DNA from: an uncultured Saprospiraceae bacterium
Lineage (GTDB): Bacteria; Bacteroidota; Bacteroidia; Chitinophagales; Saprospiraceae
Assembly: GCA_937952155.1 (NCBI GenBank)
Contig: CALFYH010000065.1
Location: forward strand, 1 to 12,132
Direction: 5' to 3'
DNA length: 12,132 bases
Of the stretch, positions 7,201-12,132 are shown piece by piece. Below the pieces are notes generated by a model that was not told the origin of the DNA, made no database searches, and was given only the letters and a program-made list of their open reading frames with translations. A program made the position numbers and the translations under genes. Numbering within the stretch: position 1 is the first letter of the stretch; the number at the start of each line of letters is the position of its first letter.

Positions 7201-9291
7201 AACTATCAACGCACAATTTTGATTAAGTCCTGCTTCCTGATTTGAAGGACAAGTAATTGAAGGATTTTGGGTATCTCTTATTACTACGGTTTGAGTACAT
7301 GTCGCTGTAAGTCCGTTTATATCAGTCACTGTCCATGTTACCACATTTGTACCTACTGGAAATTGTGTCGAACTTGTCACTGTCGATCCACCTAAAGCGG
7401 CAACCGTACTTTGTACACCACAATTATCAGATGTAGATCCTGGAGTACCCAAACTTACATTGGTTGCATAACACTGATTATTATTGGCACTTACTGTAAT
7501 TCCAGCAGGACATGTGATACTTGGATTTTGATTGTCGTTTACAGTGATAATCTGGCTACAAGTGGCAGTATTACCGCTAAGGTCTGTTACAGTCCAAATG
7601 ACGGAACTATTTCCTTCAGGGAATTGGGTACTACTTGTGATTACGTTTCCTCCCAATGTAGAAACTGTGCTTTGTACACCACAATTATCCGATGTAGTAG
7701 GTGTACCAAGGCTTACATTTGTAGCATAGCAAACTCCTGAATTTGTATTCACAATAACTGCTGAAGGACAAACAATAGTAGGATTTTGACCATCATTTAC
7801 GACGACTGTCTGGCTACAAGTTGCTGTATTTCCGCTTCCATCTGTTACAGTCCATATTACGGTGTTTGTACCTATTGGAAATTGTGTAGTAGAAGTTACA
7901 GTTACGCCTCCAAGTGAAGGTATTGCTGGATTCATGGGTAAGCAATTATCTGATGTTGTAGCTGTACCAAGACTTACATTTGTAGCATAACATACATTAT
8001 TAATGGTATTTACAGTCACGTTTGAAGGACAGTTAATCGTTGGCGGAGTGACATCCATTACCATTACTACAGAGGTACAAGTAGCACTATTGCCACATTC
8101 ATCCGTAACAATTAGTACAACATTTACTTTTCCTCCAGCAGCTACATCATTACAACCAAAAAACAAATTTCCATTTGAACTAAATGTCAAGTCGCCACCA
8201 CAATTATCCGTACTGCCATTATCAAGATCTTCAGCATCGATAGAGACCATTCCGTTGGATTCGAGATTGACAGTGATATCTTTACAAAGAGCTGTTGGCG
8301 CTATATTGTCATTTACCAAAATCACTTGAAAACAGGTATCCATATTTCCATTTGTATCACCGATCTTGTAAAATCTTCTTATGGTTTTTTTGTTAGTACA
8401 AGTCATATTTGAAATGGAATCAATTACAAACATAAAGCTTGATGTATCTAATTCTGTTTCATCGGTAGCGCTACCTCCAGCTGTCAAAAACTGTGCATAA
8501 TACTGGAATGGTGTCGGAGCTTCACAAGGTACTGTCAGTGTATCTGGGCAACTTATCGCTGGAGGTGTATTATCAAAAACCGTGATGTTCATACAACAAG
8601 AATCTGTATTTCCGCTCATATCTGTTGCCGTCCAGCAAACGACAGTAGTGCCTAACGGGTAATCACCGCTGGCATCATTTGGATCTGTGCTATAAGGAGA
8701 ATCATGCGTAAAGGTAATATCAGCATCAGGCGTACAATTGTCGGTAGCTGTTGGTTGACCTACAGTAACAGGTGTAAACATCATCCTGTTTCCACTTCTG
8801 CGACCATCTTCTGAATTTCCTACAGATATATCATCGGGACAAGTTATTACTGGATCTTCATCATCGATTACAATCAATTGAAGACATGTAGCACTTGTAG
8901 GTAGCGGTGGACAATCATCATTTACCGTCCAAGCCAACTTATAAATCCCATAAGTCCAAAGCCCAAGATTAATAGATGTTGGATATGGAGAACTCAATAC
9001 CACAGTTCCTCCACCATTGGGCAATGTATAGGACATAAATGTGATATTGCCACAGGTCGAGATTGGCGTTTGCACAATTACTTCTGCCATACAGTTGACA
9101 TCAGCTGTTAAGACAATTGGTCCTGGACAATTGATAGACTCAGGAACCAATACATTACTGTTTTTGGAATGGGAACCCGCATTTTGCTTAGATACAGTGG
9201 TTGCTGTATATTTGCTAAGCATTGAGATCGTTGCTGCACTTATTGTCAATACAGAAGTAAGCAACAAAACGGATAGAGATTTGAATTTCAT
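4279..9291 (-). CDS. Giant secreted HYR-repeat protein with dockerin-like, cohesin-like and T9SS sorting domains
   Basis: Predicted extracellular or cell-surface protein of 1670 residues exported by Sec and then the type IX secretion system. The ATG at 9291 is chosen because it begins a clean signal peptide (MKFKSLSVLLLTSVLTIS); a GTG at 9324 would add eleven residues in front of it. From about residue 50 to 1250 there are roughly twelve HYR/Ig-like modules. Each typically begins P-x-I-x-C-P, carries T-S/D-D-N-C in the middle and ends W-T-V-T-D-x-S-G-N-T-A-T-C-S, so several disulfides are likely. Residues 433-691 are three near-identical tandem units. After these come a carboxypeptidase-regulatory-like beta domain (about 1260-1316), a dockerin-like pair of loops (about 1317-1373; second loop D1352, N1354, S1356, D1363), a W-R-F-V...K-V-G-D-V-N-G linker, a cohesin-like beta domain (about 1446-1577) and a T9SS type A tail (1583-1670) with the QNQPNPF motif. 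HYR modules are associated with adhesion. No enzymatic domain is recognised, so an adhesive or structural role is inferred only from architecture. Confidence 0.93.
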   Translation of the reverse strand: MKFKSLSVLLLTSVLTISAATISMLSKYTATTVSKQNAGSHSKNSNVLVPESINCPGPIVLTADVNCMAEVIVQTPISTCGNITFMSYTLPNGGGTVVLSSPYPTSINLGLWTYGIYKLAWTVNDDCPPLPTSATCLQLIVIDDEDPVITCPDDISVGNSEDGRRSGNRMMFTPVTVGQPTATDNCTPDADITFTHDSPYSTDPNDASGDYPLGTTVVCWTATDMSGNTDSCCMNITVFDNTPPAISCPDTLTVPCEAPTPFQYYAQFLTAGGSATDETELDTSSFMFVIDSISNMTCTNKKTIRRFYKIGDTNGNMDTCFQVILVNDNIAPTALCKDITVNLESNGMVSIDAEDLDNGSTDNCGGDLTFSSNGNLFFGCNDVAAGGKVNVVLIVTDECGNSATCTSVVMVMDVTPPTINCPSNVTVNTINNVCYATNVSLGTATTSDNCLPMNPAIPSLGGVTVTSTTQFPIGTNTVIWTVTDGSGNTATCSQTVVVNDGQNPTIVCPSAVIVNTNSGVCYATNVSLGTPTTSDNCGVQSTVSTLGGNVITSSTQFPEGNSSVIWTVTDLSGNTATCSQIITVNDNQNPSITCPAGITVSANNNQCYATNVSLGTPGSTSDNCGVQSTVAALGGSTVTSSTQFPVGTNVVTWTVTDINGLTATCTQTVVIRDTQNPSITCPSNQEAGLNQNCALIVPDFTALVTKSDNCPNTTITQSPVLGTVISSSHNQTHTVTFTVTDNAGNTATCSITVTAKDRLGPDIVCKQPRIISISDEPELPASSFISAASDNCGGTLTYTARRMENVCGGTVPDDFGNYVNFCCDDVNDTITIIIRVTDARGNYTDCMTSVIVHDNLLPAIITPLPDVSVSCEYALNINNLSAFGTFVASGTTRQNIVINDPNSFYPPSGIAGQDGVYNDNCPGSTVSVSVRNMLTMCQTGQIKRDFVVTDGSGNTATYTQTIYVIDVDKFDASDITWPALNVNFNDCNVSNPPASITGAPVINNDKCSQAAATYTDMTFAHPTHCKYIRRTWTVLDWCQYQTNVPNSPGKWTFVQNIYIVNTVPPTIGNKVCRDTIICTGNGCDVNVTFNATGTDDCLPVQITWSYKIDINDNGGTPEFTGTSASVTRTYPMGTHRLTWEAKDGCSNISTCSFRFTVKDCKAPAAVAMQGLAINLTAPMAMAEIWASDFNNLSSDNCTPANQLKFSFSQNVNDRNRIFTCDSLGQRRIEFWVTDLAGNQSKTITFITVQDNHNLCGNNGRILISGKVYTEEGAKLAEAKIKLDGGETEGSFMTDNEGGYNFGNLAMYNDYQLVPEKNDNHLEGISTIDLVLIQRHILGIKPLDSPYKLIAADANNSKSISAADIVELRKLILGLSNKLSSNTSWRFVDAAYKFNDPAAPWPFAEFLKYESLESNMVASDFVAVKVGDVNGTVSENIIGKTTNRNNDKTTIWIKDEMLNAGSLVNIPVNIECTETLVGLQWTFELGAGLHYHGIEADGLRLKNDNFAEVTRNGKRYVTISYDDLAGFKLDENKAMFNLIVKADKSSMLSNVLTLSNVVTPSYAYNADLTQSDLRLDFRSGTSEVASYVSQNQPNPFKDETNVTIYKKAEGNTNISIYDAKGSAVYSQSVFMSAGLNNININQSQLGDRLGVFFVKIKDNDLNEVIKILRLE
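4282..4545 (-). other. Region encoding the T9SS type A C-terminal sorting domain
   Basis: The last 88 codons of the HYR-repeat gene encode the C-terminal signal that the type IX translocon recognises. It has the entry motif SQNQPNPFKDETNVTIY, the central ISIYDAKGSAVYS strand pair, an AGLNNININ segment, GVFFVKI, and a final strand IKILRLE. In characterised T9SS cargos this tail is usually removed as the protein is released or attached to the surface. The identification is by motif order. Confidence 0.92.
7219..7995 (-). repeat. Three tandem HYR-encoding units of about 260 bp
   Basis: Within the HYR-repeat gene three consecutive units begin at V/Q-C-Y-A-T-N-V-S-L-G-T: bases 7995-7735 (87 codons), 7734-7477 (86 codons) and 7476-7219 (86 codons), i.e. 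residues 433-519, 520-605 and 606-691. They share T-S-D-N-C, the S-T-Q-F-P motif, W-T-V-T-D and Q-N-P-S/T-I-x-C-P. At DNA level stretches such as ctggctacaagt recur, but many third positions differ, so the duplication is not very recent. The following unit starts N-C-A-L-I-V-P and is clearly more divergent. Confidence 0.9.
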
Positions 9292-9547
9292 GGCAAATTT
9301 TTTATTCGATGAAAAAAAGGTCACGTTTTTGGGATAGGACCCCGAACTTAAAATTTACTGTTATTATTTATAAAACAAAGATTATGCCAAACTTATAAAT
9401 TATGAATTTTTTTAATGTAATAATTGTTTTTGTTTGTATTCTTCATTATTTAATCCAAAAAAGTAATTAATACATTTATAGCGTGGGCGAAACTTTATTT
9501 AATCTACTTTTGTTTTGTTTTTGGTTATTTATAAAAGTAAAGTTTTT
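9292..9547. other. AT-rich divergent intergenic region
   Basis: This 256-bp spacer separates the leftward HYR-repeat gene from the rightward TPR gene and should carry both promoters. For the leftward gene the minus strand offers TAAGTTTG (complement of 9388-9395), about 95 nt before its ATG, but with no TTG at a good -33 distance. For the rightward gene TACTTTTG at 9505-9512 is listed separately. A small GGGATAGGACCCC segment near 9331-9343 could form only a three- to four-pair hairpin. I see no open frame, RNA gene or clear operator here. Confidence 0.6.
9505..9512 (+). promoter_or_regulatory. Candidate -7 box for the TPR gene
   Basis: TACTTTTG matches the Bacteroidota TAnnTTTG -7 consensus and lies 35 bp before the chosen ATG at 9548, giving a short leader. 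It also argues against the upstream in-frame TTG at 9515 being the start, since transcription would begin at or just after that codon. No TTG is found at the expected -33 position, so support is moderate at best. Confidence 0.3.
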
Positions 9548-11362
9548 ATGTCTCAGATTTGGTTAAGAAAATTGTTTGTATTAACCTGCCTTTCCATAAT
9601 CACATTGGCAGCTTTTGGTCAGCAAAAATACAAGCTTGCCAATGAATATTACAATTCGGGTGAATACGAAAAGGCTGCCCATCTTTACGAAGCACTCTAC
9701 AAAGAAAGTCCAGGAAATAAGTCATATTTCAATCTCTATATCCAGTGTCTATTGGACTTAAAAGATTACAACAATGCAAAAGATATCATAGAATCTGAGA
9801 TAAAAAAGAACCCATCAGATGTATCATTATATGTGACCAATGGAAATCTACTTGAAAGACTTGGGTTCCCAGACAAAGCAAATGATGAATACAAAAAGGC
9901 TATAGACAATTTAAATCCTGATCCTTCTAATATCACAAATCTAGCCAGTGCTTTTACAAATCTGGCAAAATATGATTTTGCAATAGAAACATACAAAAAA
10001 GGTGAAAAGCTATCTAATGTGGAAAATCTTTATGTTTATTATTTGGCAGACTTATACAGAAGGCAAGGTGACACAAAAAATATGATAAAGTGTTATCTGA
10101 TATCTGTAGAAAAAGAAGCAAATAGCTTTAATACTCAGACAAGTCTTCAACGGTATATTACTGCGGATGATTACACAGAACTCCAAAAACAGTTGTATCA
10201 GAAAATTCAAGAAAAACCAGATATACCACATTTTGGAGAATTATTGCAATGGACTTTTATCCAAAAAAAGGAATACGACAAAGCGCTAAGACAGGCGAAA
10301 GCATTGGACCGCCAATTTGAAGAAAATGGGGCAAGAGTATATACCTTGGCGGAATTAATTTTTAATGATAAGGATTATAATAATGCAATAGATGCTTATT
10401 ATTATATAGTAACAAATCATGGTAGAAATACAAGTTATTATCTAGATGCCAAAAGAGGATTGCTCAACAGTAAAAAAGCCAAGGTTACTCAAAATTTCAA
10501 CTATTCAAAAGAAGATTTATTTGCCTTAAAAGCAGAATATAAATCATTCCTTGACGAAACGGGTAGAAATACACAAACTGCTCCATTGATGCAAGAGTTT
10601 GCCGACTTTGAAGCACTTTATGTAAACGAACTCGATACGGCAATCATGATCCTCGAAGAGCTTCGTCAATTCGGTGGGCTACATCCAGAAGTCATTGCAC
10701 AAGCCAAGCTTTCTCTTGGAGATTATTATTTGATGAATGGAGACCGATGGGAAGCCAGTTTACTTTTCAGTCAGGTAGATAAGGATTTTAAAGAAGGTCA
10801 AACTGGAGAAAATGCCAGATATCGAAATGCAAAATTATCCTATTATGCTGGTGATTTTGAATGGGCTCAAGAGCAATTCAAAATTCTCAAAGGCGCCACA
10901 TCAAAGTTGATTTCCAATGACGCGATAGATATGTCTGTCTTTATATTGGATAATCTTGGAATGGATACTACAGAAGTGACATTGCAAATGTTTGCTCAGG
11001 CAGATTTGTTGGCATTCCAAAATAAATACGCAGAAGCCATTGCTAAACTTGATTCGATAAAAATACTTTTTCCTGAGCATAGTCTAGATGATGATGTCTT
11101 ATATACCAAGGCACAGATCTACCGTAAGCTGCGAAAAACAGACGAAATGATCTCAATGTACAATACCATCATAGAAAAATTTCCAACCGAAATTAAGGCT
11201 GACAATGCAATATATGAATTGGCAGAATTATATGAAACTAAGCTTAATGAACCTGAAAAAGCTAAGGTTTTGTACGAAAAGATATTTACTGATTATAGTG
11301 CAAGTACTTTTGCATTTGAAGCCCGACAAAGATACAGAAAGTTGCGTGGTGACGAGTTATAA
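9548..11362 (+). CDS. Secreted/periplasmic tetratricopeptide-repeat protein
   Basis: A 604-residue exported TPR protein, probably a scaffold in the periplasm. The ATG at 9548 gives a signal peptide (MSQIWLRKLFVLTCLSIITL, then AAFG before QQ, likely cleaved near residue 24-25). An in-frame TTG at 9515 would only add hydrophilic residues in front of it. There is no lipobox cysteine. TPR helices run through most of the chain: a strong set at about 26-195 (for example ANEYYNSGEYEKAAHLYEAL, then LKDYNNAKDIIESEIKKNP), further ones near 227-296 and 383-450, and a C-terminal set at 480-595 that includes EMISMYNTIIEKFPTEIKAD and EPEKAKVLYEKIF. The C-terminal set resembles the TPR style of YbgF/BamD-type envelope proteins. 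No catalytic domain is seen. It lies 79 bp upstream of an FKBP lipoprotein gene on the same strand with no hairpin terminator between them, so read-through or co-transcription is possible. The partner is unknown. Confidence 0.9.
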   Translation: MSQIWLRKLFVLTCLSIITLAAFGQQKYKLANEYYNSGEYEKAAHLYEALYKESPGNKSYFNLYIQCLLDLKDYNNAKDIIESEIKKNPSDVSLYVTNGNLLERLGFPDKANDEYKKAIDNLNPDPSNITNLASAFTNLAKYDFAIETYKKGEKLSNVENLYVYYLADLYRRQGDTKNMIKCYLISVEKEANSFNTQTSLQRYITADDYTELQKQLYQKIQEKPDIPHFGELLQWTFIQKKEYDKALRQAKALDRQFEENGARVYTLAELIFNDKDYNNAIDAYYYIVTNHGRNTSYYLDAKRGLLNSKKAKVTQNFNYSKEDLFALKAEYKSFLDETGRNTQTAPLMQEFADFEALYVNELDTAIMILEELRQFGGLHPEVIAQAKLSLGDYYLMNGDRWEASLLFSQVDKDFKEGQTGENARYRNAKLSYYAGDFEWAQEQFKILKGATSKLISNDAIDMSVFILDNLGMDTTEVTLQMFAQADLLAFQNKYAEAIAKLDSIKILFPEHSLDDDVLYTKAQIYRKLRKTDEMISMYNTIIEKFPTEIKADNAIYELAELYETKLNEPEKAKVLYEKIFTDYSASTFAFEARQRYRKLRGDEL

Positions 11363-11380
11363 GTGATTTTTTCCAGTTTT

Positions 11381-11412
11381 TTTGCTTTATATCGCTTAGT
11401 GTTTCATCTTTG
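11381..11412 (+). promoter_or_regulatory. Candidate promoter for the FKBP lipoprotein genes
   Basis: TTTG at 11381-11384 is followed, after 20 bp, by CATCTTTG at 11405-11412. This spacing fits the Bacteroidota -33 TTTG / -7 TAnnTTTG layout, with one mismatch in the -7 box (C for the first T). Transcription would start about 20-25 bp before the ATG at 11442. It would give the lipoprotein pair its own promoter within the 79-bp gap after the TPR gene. Confidence 0.4.
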
Positions 11413-11441
11413 TGGTTCAATCTTATAAATACATTTATTTT

Positions 11442-11900
11442 ATGAAGCATCTATTATTCATTCTATCATGTACCCTATCGCTAGGTTTTCTATCATGCAA
11501 TAGTGATAGTGATGATGTAGCCGACCAGTTTGCAAAAGATATTCAGCTAATCGAAAATTACCTAAAGGAAAAAAATCTTACTGCCGAAAAAACACCTCAA
11601 GGTGTGTACTATATCATTGATGTGCCAGGTGGCGCAGAAAAACCCAAAATCACGAATGAAATAAAAATAAAATATAGTGGATACTTCTTGGATGGAGAAG
11701 TCTTTGATTCGTCAAATGAATCTCAATATATTCACTTATTTAATTTTATCCAAGGATGGCAAATTGGCATTCCAAAGTTTGGGATTGGCGGCAAAGGTAA
11801 ATTGCTTATTCCATCCAAATTAGCATATGGAAGTGCGTCCACACCAGGCAGAGCCAATGCCGTTTTGGTTTTCGATATTGAATTGATCAATTTTAAATAA
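11442..11900 (+). CDS. FKBP-type peptidyl-prolyl cis-trans isomerase lipoprotein
   Basis: Membrane-anchored prolyl isomerase of 152 residues that should catalyse cis-trans isomerisation of proline bonds in exported proteins. The ATG at 11442 opens an SPII signal peptide (MKHLLFILSCTLSLGFLSC) with the lipidated cysteine at residue 19. The residues after it, NSDSDD, are acidic, like the lipoprotein export signals reported for surface lipoproteins of Bacteroidota, so surface exposure is possible. After a helical linker (28-47) a compact FKBP domain fills residues about 52-152. Positions equivalent to the FKBP12 active site are kept: Y78, F88-D89, W106 in IQGWQIG, Y129 in LAYG, and F144. The segment before W106 is shorter than in FKBP12, as is common in bacterial members. 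The stop codon is 9 nt before the next lipoprotein gene, indicating an operon. Confidence 0.95.
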   Translation: MKHLLFILSCTLSLGFLSCNSDSDDVADQFAKDIQLIENYLKEKNLTAEKTPQGVYYIIDVPGGAEKPKITNEIKIKYSGYFLDGEVFDSSNESQYIHLFNFIQGWQIGIPKFGIGGKGKLLIPSKLAYGSASTPGRANAVLVFDIELINFK

Positions 11901-11909
11901 AATACTCCA

Positions 11910-12132
11910 TTGAGGCAAAGTTTAACGGTTTTGTTTTGTGGTTTATGTTTATTGTTTTTATCCTGCTTTGGAGGAGACAATGAAGATGAATACACAGAAA
12001 TTTCAAATTATGTTAAACAAAATGGTATCGTGGTTAAGGATACATTAGGTGTTTTTGTCTATGTACAAGATGGCGGTACAGGACCAAAACCTGAAGCAAA
12101 CAATACTCTTTCATTGCACTATAAAGGTTATT
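11910..12132 (+). CDS. Second FKBP-type lipoprotein (3' end outside window; TTG start)
   Basis: Start of a second lipoprotein related to the gene before it, cut by the right edge after 74 codons. The frame is closed on the left by the TAA of the upstream gene (11898-11900), and the only initiation codon ahead of the signal peptide is TTG at 11910. The peptide then reads MRQSLTVLFCGLCLLFLSC, an SPII signal with the cysteine at residue 19, followed by FGGDNEDE, again acidic. A helix (YTEISNYVKQNGI) leads into VKDTLGVFVYVQDGGTGPKP and LSLHYKGY. That is the opening of an FKBP domain and aligns with TPQGVYYIIDVPGGAEKPK and IKIKYSGYF of the neighbour. The 9-nt gap and shared architecture point to tandem duplication and translational coupling. 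The catalytic half lies outside the window, so activity cannot be judged. Confidence 0.85.
   Translation, partial: MRQSLTVLFCGLCLLFLSCFGGDNEDEYTEISNYVKQNGIVVKDTLGVFVYVQDGGTGPKPEANNTLSLHYKGY

Noticed and set aside
7219..7995. Regularly spaced repeats suggesting a CRISPR-like or satellite array
   Set aside because: The period is about 260 bp, in frame and variable at third codon positions, and the repeats encode HYR modules. This is protein-domain duplication, not a CRISPR array.
9289..9324. GTG at 9324 as start of the HYR-repeat protein
   Set aside because: It would put eleven mostly polar residues in front of a ready signal peptide that begins with ATG at 9291.
9331..9343. GGGATAGGACCCC as a leader hairpin or operator
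   Set aside because: Only three to four base pairs can form, and no second copy or longer symmetry is present in the spacer.
9515..9550. TTG at 9515 as start of the TPR protein
   Set aside because: It directly follows the candidate -7 box, so it would lie at or before the transcript start. The ATG at 9548 gives a normal signal peptide.
11363..11441. Terminator between the TPR gene and the FKBP lipoprotein gene
   Set aside because: There are T runs but no stem of useful length before them.
11412..11442. Upstream in-frame start at 11412 for the FKBP lipoprotein
   Set aside because: It would add MVQSYKYIYF before the lipoprotein signal peptide and would overlap the candidate -7 box. The ATG at 11442 gives the correct SPII signal.

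Overview
The window looks like ordinary chromosome from a low-GC member of the Bacteroidota, most likely Saprospiria/Saprospiraceae-like. The evidence is a giant secreted HYR-repeat protein ending in a type IX secretion (T9SS) sorting domain, SPII lipoproteins with acidic residues just after the lipidated cysteine, AT-rich spacers with little Shine-Dalgarno signal, and -7 boxes of the Bacteroidota TAnnTTTG type. The placement rests on protein style, not on a marker gene.

Layout. Positions 2-1330 (+) hold the 3' part of a MATE-family multidrug/cation antiporter whose start lies left of the window. It converges on clpB (4107-1387, -), which encodes the ClpB disaggregase. Upstream of clpB on the same strand is a 1670-residue secreted protein (9291-4279, -). 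It has a signal peptide, about a dozen HYR/Ig-like modules including three near-identical ones in tandem, a carboxypeptidase-regulatory-like domain, a dockerin-like EF-hand pair, a cohesin-like beta domain and a T9SS type A tail. Across a 256-bp AT-rich divergent spacer, a rightward cluster starts: a secreted TPR protein (9548-11362), an FKBP-type peptidyl-prolyl isomerase lipoprotein (11442-11900), and 9 nt later a second FKBP-type lipoprotein with an apparent TTG start that runs off the right edge (11910-12132).

How the parts fit. The rightward cluster encodes envelope proteins (periplasmic TPR scaffold and membrane-anchored prolyl isomerases) that could serve folding or assembly of exported proteins. 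The leftward genes are a surface/secreted protein and a cytoplasmic stress chaperone. They are separate transcription units, because each is followed by a hairpin terminator. The two terminators are near copies of each other and form a continuous stem only in the leftward transcript, through a G-U pair.

I see no mobile element, CRISPR array, RNA gene, defence system or phage gene. The most interesting points are the paired terminators, the dockerin-like plus cohesin-like combination within one T9SS cargo, the tandem HYR units, and the tightly coupled FKBP lipoprotein pair.
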